Made by a program: the position numbers and the translations under genes
DNA from: Kiritimatiellia bacterium
GTDB lineage: Bacteria; Verrucomicrobiota; Kiritimatiellia; CAIVKH01
Length of the DNA stretch: 64,000 nucleotides
NCBI GenBank assembly: GCA_023953695.1
Contig: JAMLJG010000005.1
Span: 1-64,000, forward strand
Reading direction: 5' to 3'
Notes under the pieces: model-generated
Told to the model about the DNA's origin: nothing
What the model saw: only the letters and a program-made list of their open reading frames with translations
Database searches by the model: none
Part shown: positions 9,076-17,745 of the stretch, in pieces
How the letters are laid out: each line of letters begins with the position of its first letter
Position numbering within the stretch: the stretch's first letter is position 1

Positions 9076-10572
9076 TTAGTACATCCAAGCATTCTCAGTG
9101 AAAAGGGCGACCTCATCCGGCTTAACAACCTCCGATTTCTTTGTCGCGTCTGCGATGACAATTTTCGAAGCATCTACAGCAGACTTAATTTCTTTGCTAG
9201 CTATCCATCCATTCTCCCACAATTCCGCCTTAAGCCCCTTGACGATTTGGCATATTGGTTCATCGCTCTCATATTGTATTCCGACTGCTTGAGGTATTGA
9301 AACGCGCTGCAGCCAAATCTCTAGGTAGCCATTGTAAGGAATGCGACGCATCTTGCTGAGCACCTGGGACCATAGTCGTTCTTTTTCACCCTTTTCCGCG
9401 AATGAGATCAAGCAGCTCAAGATGCCGGCAATGGCCGGAAAGGCAAGAGGCGACACTATGGCAATATCCGTTGCTATTGCGACCTGAACCTCGAGATCTT
9501 CCGGTTTCTCTTTTTGCTCGGATATCTTCTCGTGAAGCTCTCCGGCAAGGCGGCGCAATGCGCCGCTATTCGGGAAGCGACGTCCGAATGCATGGAGTCG
9601 TAGCAACTGCTTTTGTATGGTCTTTGCGTTCGCGTTCCCAAGATCTTGCAAATCGATACCAGCCTGTTTATCCGGTTTTATTGAACCTTCAACAATATTT
9701 GCGCAGACCATTGTTTTTGATACACCTAATCGCATTCCAACCACACGTAGCTTGTCGCTGACAACCTTGAGAATCTGCTCCGCTCGCTGATCGTTCTGTG
9801 CAAATATACGGTAATCATCTCGGTAGCGAAGAATTCGGAAGTCGTCCTGCCTTGCAAGCTCTTTGGTGATTAAGTCGTCCACAAATCCAAGGACGATTTC
9901 CGCAATAAAATCCATCATGACAGAGCCTTGGGGAATTCCATTGGTTTGACCATAGCGACCGGCTTGCATATGTGAGTCGATCACATCGCCTAGTAGCTTA
10001 TTCTTTCCTCGGCTCTCTTTTGATGCCTCTATGCCATGTATAGCCCAAGCAATACTGTGCGTATAAAGTGACCCATAACAATCTGTTACATCCGTGTGCA
10101 GGAGGTGGCTGTAATTCAAAGAGTACACGAGGGACTTTTGCTCGACACCTTGCCACCAACTCTTTACCTGGGCCGCTTTATCAGAATTGGCATCCACGGA
10201 CATAACTGGTGCGCTGCAGCAATCAACAAGGCCGCCTTCAAGCTCTTTCATGCGATTGACGATGAGCGCCCAATTGGTGGGCTCGCATATCTGGTTGACC
10301 AGTGAGACGTATAAGACAGGGTGAATCAATTCAAAAGGGCGCCAACTAAGTCTTCCGTCTTTATTGGCAACAATGGAATAGTTCACATTTGGCAATAGGC
10401 CGGGATTCCTCTCCTTGATCCCCATGAATGAGCCTCCGGCAAGGGCTATCTCTACATCAGTAAGTAGCTTCTCGAATGAGATGTATGACGGAAAGTCGCT
10501 GTTAAAATAACTGCTGCCCTTCAAGAAGTGCTTTTTTGCCTCTTTGGCGGTATTGTCGATTAATCGCTTCAT
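9076..10572 (-). CDS. Solitary reverse transcriptase, unknown-group/Abi (defence RT) type
   Basis: The 498-residue protein carries a complete RT palm: motif A TDVTDCYGSLYTHS (residues 160-173, D161), motif B NGIPQGS (211-217), motif C YRDD (250-253, catalytic D252/D253), and a motif D-like LRVVGMRLGVSKT (275-287). A helical region of about 200 residues follows, with no maturase X domain, HNH endonuclease or protease. That layout fits the UG/Abi class, several members of which are single-gene anti-phage systems (DRT); which subgroup cannot be told by eye. The gene is visibly AT-richer than its neighbours, suggesting transfer. It sits on the recCBD strand. Group II intron RT, retron and DGR assignments are less likely because the matching RNA or repeat parts were not seen. 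Start ATG 10572 has only a weak GA-rich Shine-Dalgarno. Confidence 0.88.
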   Translation of the reverse strand: MKRLIDNTAKEAKKHFLKGSSYFNSDFPSYISFEKLLTDVEIALAGGSFMGIKERNPGLLPNVNYSIVANKDGRLSWRPFELIHPVLYVSLVNQICEPTNWALIVNRMKELEGGLVDCCSAPVMSVDANSDKAAQVKSWWQGVEQKSLVYSLNYSHLLHTDVTDCYGSLYTHSIAWAIHGIEASKESRGKNKLLGDVIDSHMQAGRYGQTNGIPQGSVMMDFIAEIVLGFVDDLITKELARQDDFRILRYRDDYRIFAQNDQRAEQILKVVSDKLRVVGMRLGVSKTMVCANIVEGSIKPDKQAGIDLQDLGNANAKTIQKQLLRLHAFGRRFPNSGALRRLAGELHEKISEQKEKPEDLEVQVAIATDIAIVSPLAFPAIAGILSCLISFAEKGEKERLWSQVLSKMRRIPYNGYLEIWLQRVSIPQAVGIQYESDEPICQIVKGLKAELWENGWIASKEIKSAVDASKIVIADATKKSEVVKPDEVALFTENAWMY

Positions 10573-11127
10573 AATTCTTTTCGTCGAACCATTGATTGTC
10601 GGGAAGACTTTCCGTGCTGTTGAGTACTACGGAGCTTGTCCGAAAAGCATTCCAAGCCACAATGGCTTCACCTTTGGTTGCGAGTTTATCGTGTCTGATC
10701 TGGGGGACAATGGGAAAAGCGGGATTTTGAAGGGGTTGCCGATCGCAGCCACCCACGGGAAACAGAATGTCGGCGCCGCGCGCGCTGCGGGAACAATGGC
10801 TGAATGGTTCGTCTTTATGCGAGGCGACGCGGGTCTGCATCGCGAGCAGATGCTCGCGGCTGGCGCAGAGGGTGGTGCGTCCGCAAGTCACTGCATCTAG
10901 CACGACTGGGCGATTCTGGATGTGGCGAGGAGTTGGGTGTCAGGAGGCGGATGGGTTCTCGTGTGTTGCGCAGTGGGATGTGTGCATGCTGAAGTGGCGC
11001 GATTGAGGGCGTTCCGTCGTTTCTTGCTCTTGTAATCTGAAGTCGCAGGATTGAAAATTTGAACGCGGCGCCCGAATTGTGGTCTATCACCGCATTCGGC
11101 GAGTGGGGAGGGCGCCCGGAGCTACGT
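10573..11127. other. Gene-free region upstream of the reverse transcriptase; candidate ncRNA region
   Basis: No convincing gene is seen between the divergent RT and the ABC operon. The first 120 bases upstream of the RT share its lower GC content and hold small hairpins on the RT strand, for example 10654-10668 (5-bp stem, 5-base loop). An 8-bp stem with a 2-base loop lies at 10841-10858. Some defence RTs use a structured RNA encoded just upstream, so this is where one would be expected. No known RNA family is recognised and the structure has not been computed. Confidence 0.35.
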
Positions 11128-11856
11128 ATGATTAAAGTCAGCAAACTGGTGAAGAACTTTGGCAGTCGCGCGGCGGTGCGCGATGTGTCGTTTGAGGTGA
11201 ACCCCGGCGAGGTGTTGGGTTTTCTGGGTCCGAACGGGGCGGGCAAGACCACGACGATGCGGATGATTACGGGCTATCTGACCCCTTCATCGGGCCGCGC
11301 GTGGATTCAGGGGTTCGATGTCGCGGAAAAGCCGGTCGAGGCGCGGCGGCACTTGGGCTATCTCCCGGAGAACGCGCCGTCCTATGGCGATATGACGGTG
11401 GAGGAGTTCCTTTCTTTCGCTGCGGCGATGCGCGGCTTTGCCGGGAAGGAGGCGCGGCAGCGAATCGGGGAGACGCTGGAGCGGTGCATTCTCACTTCGG
11501 TGCGGCATCAGCCGATTGAAACCCTGTCAAAAGGCTATCGGCAGCGCACGTGTTTTGCGCAGGCGATTCTGCACGATCCTCCGGTGCTGATCCTCGACGA
11601 GCCGACGGAGGGGCTGGATCCGAATCAAAAGTTTGTGGTTCGCAATATGATTCGCGACATGGCGAAGAACAAGGTGATCGTGTTTTCCACTCACATTCTG
11701 GAAGAGGTTGAGGCCATCTGCACGCGAGCGATCATTATCAGCGCTGGCCAGGTCGTCGCTGACAGCACCCCTGCGGAATTGCGGAAGCAGGGTTCGCTGG
11801 ATCAAGTCTTCCGCTGGCTGACAACGTCGGCCGATATTGGAGGTAGCGCGCGATGA
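11128..11856 (+). CDS. ABC transporter ATP-binding protein, GldA-like
   Basis: This is the cytoplasmic ATPase of an ABC-2 type transporter. The 242-residue protein has Walker A GPNGAGKTTT, the signature LSKGYRQRT, Walker B VLILDEPTEGLDP and the switch histidine in STHILEEVE. The start is the ATG at 11128, preceded by GGAG at a good distance; an upstream in-frame codon gives an unlikely extension. Its stop overlaps the permease by ATGA. With the next three genes it forms the ATPase-permease-GldG-DUF4340 cluster known from Bacteroidetes gliding loci and many non-gliding bacteria, so substrate and function are not fixed by homology. Confidence 0.9.
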   Translation: MIKVSKLVKNFGSRAAVRDVSFEVNPGEVLGFLGPNGAGKTTTMRMITGYLTPSSGRAWIQGFDVAEKPVEARRHLGYLPENAPSYGDMTVEEFLSFAAAMRGFAGKEARQRIGETLERCILTSVRHQPIETLSKGYRQRTCFAQAILHDPPVLILDEPTEGLDPNQKFVVRNMIRDMAKNKVIVFSTHILEEVEAICTRAIIISAGQVVADSTPAELRKQGSLDQVFRWLTTSADIGGSAR

Positions 11857-12590
11857 GCAGTCCGGTTTGCACCATTCTCAAGCGCGAGTGGAAGGCGTAT
11901 TTCAATTCGCCCGTCGCGTATGTTTTCATTGTGATCTTTCTGGCGCTCGCGGGATTTTTCACGTTCAACGTGAGTCGGTTTTATGAGGCGGGGCAGGCGA
12001 GTCTGGACCGCTTCTTTTTCTGGCACCCGTGGATTTATCTGATTCTGGTGCCCGCCGTCGCCATGCGACTGTGGGCGGAGGAGCGGCGCACGGGCACGCT
12101 CGAGTTGCTATTGACATTTCCGGTGACGACGGCGCAGGCCATTGCGGGCAAGTTCCTCGCCGCGTGGCTCTTCGTCCTGCTTGCGCTGGCGCTGACGTTT
12201 CCGGTGGTTGCGACGGCGTTCTATCTCGGCTCGCCCGATCCGGGGCCAATCATCACCGGATACATCGGCAGCGCCCTGCTTGCGGGCGCGTATTTGGCTG
12301 TGGGCTCGCTCACATCCGCGCTGACGCGGAATCAGGTGATCAGTTTCATCATCGCCGCTGTGATCGGATTGTTTCTGCTGCTGGCGGGCTTCCCGCCGGT
12401 GACTGATTTCCTCTATCAAGTCGCGCCCGCATGGGTGGTCGAAACCGTTGCGGGCTTCAGTTTCAGCGCGCATTTCGAGCAGATGCAGCGCGGCGTGCTG
12501 GACCTTCGCGACATTCTCTATTTTGCCAGCGCCATGGCGTTCATGCTGCTGGCTACGCATGTGACCTTGGACAACCGCAGGACGAAGTGA
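11853..12590 (+). CDS. ABC-2 family transporter permease, GldF-like
   Basis: A 245-residue integral membrane protein with about six hydrophobic segments, starting with ILKREWKAYFNSPVAYVF, a typical opening of this permease family. The motif WAEERRTGTLELLLTFPV after the second helix is characteristic of ABC-2 permeases. It overlaps the ATPase gene by 4 bases and is followed 7 bases later by the GldG-like gene, so translation is probably coupled. It should form the channel for the ATPase encoded at 11128. Confidence 0.88.
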   Translation: MSSPVCTILKREWKAYFNSPVAYVFIVIFLALAGFFTFNVSRFYEAGQASLDRFFFWHPWIYLILVPAVAMRLWAEERRTGTLELLLTFPVTTAQAIAGKFLAAWLFVLLALALTFPVVATAFYLGSPDPGPIITGYIGSALLAGAYLAVGSLTSALTRNQVISFIIAAVIGLFLLLAGFPPVTDFLYQVAPAWVVETVAGFSFSAHFEQMQRGVLDLRDILYFASAMAFMLLATHVTLDNRRTK

Positions 12591-12597
12591 GCGGACG

Positions 12598-14493
12598 ATG
12601 AAGAGATTTGGCATTCATGTTGTGACGGGCGCCGTGGGTTTGATCGTTACCCTGGCGGTGTTGGTGTTGCTCAATGTCGCGGCAAGCTCGGTGCGCGTGC
12701 GCGCCGATCTGACCGCGGAGAAGCTCTACACACTCGCGCCGGGCACGCGCGGGCTGCTGAAGAACCTCGAGCGCGATGTGACGTTGAAGTTCTACTTCAG
12801 CCGCAGCGCCGATGCCGCGCCAATCAATTTCAAGCAATACGGCAGCCGCATCCTCGATTTGCTGCGGGAGTATGAAAAGCTCAGTGGCGGACACCTCTCG
12901 CTCGAAGTGATTGACCCGCAGCCGGACAGCGACGAGGAAGAATGGGCGCGCCGCTACGGTCTCACCGCGTCGCGCCTCACGCAGGAGAGCGGTGCGCCTT
13001 CCGTGTTTCTCGGTCTCGTGGCCCTGTCGGGCGCGCGCCAGTCGGCGATTCCCTTTTTCTCGCCGGCGGACGAGCCGCAGCTCGAGTTCTTGATCTCTCG
13101 CGCGGTCAATGAAGTGACCGTTGCGAAGAAGCCAAAGATCGCTGTCATTTCGCCCCTGCCGCTGATGGGCGGCTCGGCGGGCTTCGTACGGCGCGGCCCG
13201 AACTTTGATGGATGGATCATCATCAACGAGTTGCGCGCCATTGCAGAAATTGAGGATTTGAGCGGCCAGGTGGAGGAGATCCCGGCGGATGTGGATACGC
13301 TGTTGTTGGTCTATCCGCGAAATCTGCCTGAGGCCACGCTGTATGCCGTGGATCAGTTCGTCCTGCGCGGGGGCCGCCTCTTCGCGCTGGAGGACCCACA
13401 ATGCCTAGCCGATCTCGATGCGCAAAGCTCGCAATTTCGCGATCCCAAATCGGCGCAGGCGGATTTGAACGCGCTCACGGCGGGGTGGGGCATCAAGATG
13501 TCCTCCGATCGCGTTATCGCCGATCCCGCCGCCGCGACGCGGGTGGCCTCGCAACTCGGAGAGGTGCAGCTCAACAACTCGTGGCTCACGCTGCGCTCCA
13601 GCAACTTCAATCGCGAGGACGTGTCGGTTGCCGCGATGAACATGATGCAATTCCCGATGACGGGGTGGTTCGAGGTTCAGCCCGTTGACGGACTCACCGT
13701 CACACCGTTGATCACAGCGGGGCCGGAGGCCGGGAGCGTTTCGATCATCGAAGCCACCTCGGGCACCTTCGCGGGGAAAACCACTTTTGAGAAGGCGACG
13801 AACGCCTTGCCCATCGCGATCCGCGTGAGTGGACATTTCAAGACCGCCTTTCCCAACGGCCGACCCAGCAACGTTCCCGCTGGCGCGACCCATGCGCCTC
13901 CGTCCGAACCCGATGCGACGCATCTTGCCGAGAGCGTCCGCGATGGCACGGTCGTGCTGGTGGCCGATGCCGACTTCCTTTATGACGCATTCGCCGCGCG
14001 GCGCCTCCCGATGTTCGGGCCAGGTGTCTATCAGTTGATGAACGACAACATCAATTTCGCCGCGAATGTGGCCGGACAACTTGCCGGTGGCGATGCGCTG
14101 ATTGCGCTGCGCGGGCGCGGCACCTTCGAGCGCCCGTTCACACGTGTGCTCGCGTTGCGGACCTCCGCGCAGGAGAAGTGGCGGGAGCAGGAACTCAAAT
14201 TGCAAGAGCAGCTCGCCACCACACAAGCCAACCTGGATCGCCTGCAATCGGGCAAGTCGGAAGATCAGCAGCTCATCATTTCGCCCGAACAGCGGCAGGA
14301 AATTGAGCGTTTCCGCGCGCAACAACTTGAGACGCGGCGCGCGCTCAAAGAAGTGCGCAAAAATCTGAATCATGAAATTGAAGCCCTCGGTCTGTGGGTC
14401 AAGGCGCTGAATATCGGCGCTATGCCAGGACTCGTTATCCTGTTCGGCCTGGCGCACGGCTGGCGTCGGCGCCGCCGTGCGCGCAGTCGCTGA
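12598..14493 (+). CDS. GldG-like ABC system auxiliary membrane protein
   Basis: The 631-residue protein has an N-terminal transmembrane helix, an N-terminal segment (RADLTAEKLYTLAPGTRGLLKNL) typical of the GldG/ABC-type uncharacterised transport auxiliary family, a long extracytoplasmic region, a predicted coiled coil near residues 520-590 (rich in Q, E, R and K), and a C-terminal helix followed by a basic tail (WRRRRRARSR). Family members pair with GldA/GldF-type ATPase and permease. The exact role outside gliding bacteria is unknown. The downstream gene begins 28 bases later. Confidence 0.85.
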   Translation: MKRFGIHVVTGAVGLIVTLAVLVLLNVAASSVRVRADLTAEKLYTLAPGTRGLLKNLERDVTLKFYFSRSADAAPINFKQYGSRILDLLREYEKLSGGHLSLEVIDPQPDSDEEEWARRYGLTASRLTQESGAPSVFLGLVALSGARQSAIPFFSPADEPQLEFLISRAVNEVTVAKKPKIAVISPLPLMGGSAGFVRRGPNFDGWIIINELRAIAEIEDLSGQVEEIPADVDTLLLVYPRNLPEATLYAVDQFVLRGGRLFALEDPQCLADLDAQSSQFRDPKSAQADLNALTAGWGIKMSSDRVIADPAAATRVASQLGEVQLNNSWLTLRSSNFNREDVSVAAMNMMQFPMTGWFEVQPVDGLTVTPLITAGPEAGSVSIIEATSGTFAGKTTFEKATNALPIAIRVSGHFKTAFPNGRPSNVPAGATHAPPSEPDATHLAESVRDGTVVLVADADFLYDAFAARRLPMFGPGVYQLMNDNINFAANVAGQLAGGDALIALRGRGTFERPFTRVLALRTSAQEKWREQELKLQEQLATTQANLDRLQSGKSEDQQLIISPEQRQEIERFRAQQLETRRALKEVRKNLNHEIEALGLWVKALNIGAMPGLVILFGLAHGWRRRRRARSR

Positions 14494-14521
14494 ACCGGGC
14501 GAGCGAAGTGGAGAACACTCG

Positions 14522-15643
14522 ATGAAATCACGAACCCTCATTCTCTTGCTGATTGTCCTCGTCGCGCTGGCGATGTTCATTTCCAAGGTCGGTCGGCGCT
14601 CGCACGAGGCCTCGCCCACAGAGTTGGGCCAGCGGGTGCTGCATACGAAGGATATCAACGCGATTGAGCGGATTGAGCTGACCAGCGGGACGCAACAGGT
14701 GGTTCTTGCTCGGACGGATGGCGAATGGGCGGTCGGATCGCTGTGGGACTATCCCGCGCAGTTCGAGCCGATCGCTGCGCTTTTGCGGCAACTCGATCAG
14801 TTGCGCGTGGGAGAGGTGATTCGCGGCGGCACCGAGATTTTAGATGAATTCGGCCTCGCGGAGAGCGCAACGAGCTTTCCGGTTCGGGTGAAGCTGTTTG
14901 AATCGGCGGACACGGCGACTGACGATTTGCTCATCGGCCTGCCTCGCACATCCTCTGCCATGCCCGCGGGCTTCTCGATGCCGGACAGTCGGTACTATCG
15001 CTCGGGCGATGGAGAGGTTGTCATTGCCGAGCCGTTTGTGGAAGAGGTGCGCCGCCGACCCACCGACTGGATTGTTTCAAAGCTGCCGAGTTTCGGACCC
15101 AGTGAGATCGGTTCGATGACTGCCTATCCGACAAATGGCGCAATGTATGCCCTCGATCGAGATGCAGACGGCACCTACAGCGGCGCAGGAGCGCTCACAG
15201 GAAAGGTCATCAATGTGGCCAGCGCTGAAATCTGGTTTCGCTCGCTCCAGAACCTTTCGACGCGCTCCATTGTGGATCCGGCCACCGATGCAAAAGCGCT
15301 CGCGCGCGGCGCGAGCGGCAGCGCCGTTGCGCACTTGACCAACGGCATTGTCGTGCGCGTGGAACTCGGCGCGCTCACGCCGGAGAATATGGGTCACTAC
15401 GGCTGGCTCACGTTCACCTACGAGGAACCTCCCGCGCTTGCGCACGGCGAGGAAGCGGCGCTGGCCGCGGATCGCGCCGCTCGCGATGCGGCGCGCGAGG
15501 AAGCTGAGAAACTGCAGGCAAGATATGGCCACTGGATTTACGTCTTCGACTACAGCCAAGCCACCAAACTCCTCTTCCTTCCCGACCAGCTAATCGTGGC
15601 GAACGCCGCGCCTCCTCCGCTGCCGCCCGCCGCGAAAGATTAG
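14522..15643 (+). CDS. DUF4340 domain-containing protein
   Basis: The 373-residue protein has one N-terminal transmembrane helix (LILLLIVLVALAMFI) and a large extracytoplasmic part with the DUF4340 pattern: an early IERIELTSG strand, DGEWAV, LLRQLDQLRVGEVI, and LLIGLPRTS. DUF4340 proteins regularly end GldA/F/G-like operons, as here. The ATG at 14522 has GGAG about 9 bases upstream and avoids overlap with the GldG-like gene. The last 60 residues include an alanine- and glutamate-rich helix and a proline-rich tail. Function unknown; likely works with the transporter at the inner membrane. Confidence 0.83.
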   Translation: MKSRTLILLLIVLVALAMFISKVGRRSHEASPTELGQRVLHTKDINAIERIELTSGTQQVVLARTDGEWAVGSLWDYPAQFEPIAALLRQLDQLRVGEVIRGGTEILDEFGLAESATSFPVRVKLFESADTATDDLLIGLPRTSSAMPAGFSMPDSRYYRSGDGEVVIAEPFVEEVRRRPTDWIVSKLPSFGPSEIGSMTAYPTNGAMYALDRDADGTYSGAGALTGKVINVASAEIWFRSLQNLSTRSIVDPATDAKALARGASGSAVAHLTNGIVVRVELGALTPENMGHYGWLTFTYEEPPALAHGEEAALAADRAARDAAREEAEKLQARYGHWIYVFDYSQATKLLFLPDQLIVANAAPPPLPPAAKD

Positions 15644-15772
15644 CAGCACCAGCCGAAATTAAGTCGCCCATTTATTGCGCAACAGATTGGTGGTCAGACT
15701 GTTGCGACAGCCTGTCGAAAAGTCTGGAAGTTTGCAGCGGCGCGTTGTCTAGTCGTTCTCACAGGTTCAACT

Positions 15773-16315
15773 GTGAAAACGACGACAAAAAGTAAGAAGC
15801 ATTCGCGAGTCACGATCCGGGAAATGGCGCTCCGAGATTTGAGTGACGTGTATGAGTTAGGCGCCCAGCTCTTCACTGCGGAGAAATGGCCGACGCTGTA
15901 TCGCGCGTGGGACGAGCATGAGATTCTCAATTTGTTCAACTCCGAGAGCGAGTATTGCCTTGTGGCGGAGTGCGATGAGGTCATTGTTGGATTTGCGTTG
16001 GGCACGATGATGCGCAAGCCGCGGAACTCGTGGTCCTACGGCTGGTTGCTTTGGCTTGGCGTATCGCCGCGCTTCAAGCGGCGTGGGCTTGGCGGGCGGC
16101 TCATCAACAAGCTCACGGACACATTCATTGACGATGGCGCGCGCATGATGTTGGTGGACACCGACGCGCAGAACAAGACGGCGTTGGGCCTGTTTCGCAA
16201 GATGGGATTTGCCGACGAGATGAACCATGTCTATCTCTCGAAGAATCTTCATGCCCATCCGCGCTACATCGAGCGCACGCTCGACGAAGAAGAGTGGGAA
16301 GACGAGATCGGCTGA
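15773..16315 (+). CDS. GNAT family N-acetyltransferase
   Basis: A 180-residue cytoplasmic acetyltransferase of the GNAT fold. The acetyl-CoA binding motif VSPRFKRRGLGGRL is near residues 100-113, followed by the conserved C-terminal pattern NKTALGLFRKMGF. The start is a GTG at 15773 giving a lysine-rich N-terminus (KTTTKSKKHSR); an ATG at codon 18 is an alternative. The acidic C-terminus (DEEEWEDEIG) is unusual. The substrate cannot be predicted; ribosomal-protein or small-molecule acetylation are both possible. It stands between the DUF4340 gene and sbcDC with gaps on both sides and is probably transcribed alone. Confidence 0.85.
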   Translation: MKTTTKSKKHSRVTIREMALRDLSDVYELGAQLFTAEKWPTLYRAWDEHEILNLFNSESEYCLVAECDEVIVGFALGTMMRKPRNSWSYGWLLWLGVSPRFKRRGLGGRLINKLTDTFIDDGARMMLVDTDAQNKTALGLFRKMGFADEMNHVYLSKNLHAHPRYIERTLDEEEWEDEIG

Positions 16316-16509
16316 CCCGCGCCGATTCGCCGCGCCCCAGCACAGAGTCCCAGCGAGTCACCTGCGCAACCGATATCCAGTTGAGCGCGTTCGCGTCGCT
16401 ATCTCACTCGGTGCAGGCCAAAAGGGCTGATTGTGCTCTATTTGCGACCTGCCTTGTGCTATCATTGCTCGGCAAGGGCACGAGGCGGGAGCAGCAAGCG
16501 AGGTGATGT

Positions 16510-17742
16510 GTGAAGGTATTGCACACGGCGGATTGGCATTTGGGGAAATCCCTGTATCAAAAGCGGCGCTATGAGGAATTTGAGGGATTCCTGAAGTGGT
16601 TGGTGACGACTCTTCGCGACCGGCAGGTGGATGCGTTGTTGGTCGCGGGGGATATTTTTGACACGGGGACGCCGAGTATCAAGGCGCAGGAGTTGTACTA
16701 CGAATTTCTGGCGGATGTCGCGCGCGAGACGCCGTGTCGCCACGTGGTGGTGACGGGGGGCAATCACGATTCTCCGTCGTTTCTGGATGCGCCCAAGCGG
16801 GCGTTGCGAGCGCTGAATGTTCATGTGGTGGGGAGTGCGGCGGATAATCCAGAGGATGAAGTGCTGACGCTTCGCGATTCGGCGGGTGACGTGGAGCTGA
16901 TTGTCGGAGCGGTGCCGTATCTGCGCGACCGCGACGTCCGAGCATCGGAGGCGGGCGAGAGCGTTGAGGAGAAGGGGCGGAAGTTGGTGGAGGGGATTCG
17001 CGCACACTATACGGCGGTTGGCGCGGAGGCGGAGCGGCAGCGAGCGGGGCTGCGCGATCGGGTGCCGATTGTGGGTATGGGCCATCTTTTCGCGGCGGGG
17101 GGACAGATGGGCGAGGGGGTGCGCGATCTGTACGTGGGCGGTCTTGGGCAGGTTTGTGCGGAGGTGTTTCCTTCGTGTTTCGACTATCTGGCCTTGGGGC
17201 ATTTGCATGTGCCGCAAAGCGTGGGCGGACGGGAGACCTTCCGCTATAGCGGGTCTCCGATTCCAATGGGGTTCGATGAAGCGAAGCGGAAGCAGAGTGT
17301 TTGTCTTGTGCATTTTGAGGGGCGGTCGGCGTCTGTCGAGTTGTTGGACGTGCCGCGGTTACAACGATTGGAATCGGTCAAGGGCGATTGGTCTGCGATT
17401 GCGCGGCAGCTCGGAGCGTGGGTTCAGGAAGATGCGAGTTGCTGGGTGGAAGTGGAGTACAGCGGCGCGGAGATCATCGGCAATCTGCGCGAGCAGATCG
17501 GCCGCGAGGTCGAGGGATCTCGGGTCGAAGTCATTCAGGTGAAGAATCCTCCGGCGATGAGGCGATTCCTGGAGGAGGCCGAGGGCTACAGTTCGCTGGC
17601 AGAGTTGCGGGTTGAGGATGTTTTCGAGCGGTGTCTGGATGCCAACGATATTCCGGCGGCGCAGCGCGATTCGTTGGTGGCTGTATTTCGCGAGGCGATG
17701 CTGGGGTGGGAGCAGCGCAAGTCCGAAGGGGTGGTGAGCTAG
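16510..17742 (+). CDS. sbcD: Exonuclease subunit SbcD
   Basis: SbcD is the Mre11-type metallophosphoesterase nuclease that, with SbcC, cuts hairpins and blocked DNA ends. The 410-residue protein starts KVLHTADWHLGK and shows the phosphoesterase series DWHLG, GDIFD, GNHDS and GHLHVPQ, which hold the metal ligands. The start is GTG at 16510 behind AGGTGA; the nearby ATG is in another frame. The sbcC gene begins 3 bases after its stop, so the two form an operon. A -10-like TATCAT lies in the 194-base upstream gap. Confidence 0.95.
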   Translation: MKVLHTADWHLGKSLYQKRRYEEFEGFLKWLVTTLRDRQVDALLVAGDIFDTGTPSIKAQELYYEFLADVARETPCRHVVVTGGNHDSPSFLDAPKRALRALNVHVVGSAADNPEDEVLTLRDSAGDVELIVGAVPYLRDRDVRASEAGESVEEKGRKLVEGIRAHYTAVGAEAERQRAGLRDRVPIVGMGHLFAAGGQMGEGVRDLYVGGLGQVCAEVFPSCFDYLALGHLHVPQSVGGRETFRYSGSPIPMGFDEAKRKQSVCLVHFEGRSASVELLDVPRLQRLESVKGDWSAIARQLGAWVQEDASCWVEVEYSGAEIIGNLREQIGREVEGSRVEVIQVKNPPAMRRFLEEAEGYSSLAELRVEDVFERCLDANDIPAAQRDSLVAVFREAMLGWEQRKSEGVVS

Positions 17743-17745
17743 GCC

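Noticed and set aside
10502-10903. 133-codon minus-strand frame upstream of and overlapping the RT start
   Set aside because: It overlaps the RT in another frame, has no recognisable domain, and crosses a sharp change in base composition; treated as non-coding.
9076-11127. Diversity-generating retroelement
   Set aside because: The RT has YRDD rather than the DGR-type motif, and no template/variable repeat pair with adenine-specific differences or accessory gene was seen nearby.
9076-11127. Retron or group II intron
   Set aside because: No msr/msd-like inverted repeats, intron domain V/VI or maturase/endonuclease domain recognised; the long C-terminal helical region fits UG/Abi RTs better. 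Not excluded without a tree.
15695-15726. Hairpin after the DUF4340 gene as a terminator
   Set aside because: Outer stem only 6 bp, inner stem 5 bp with a 1-base loop, and no T-run; too weak to call.
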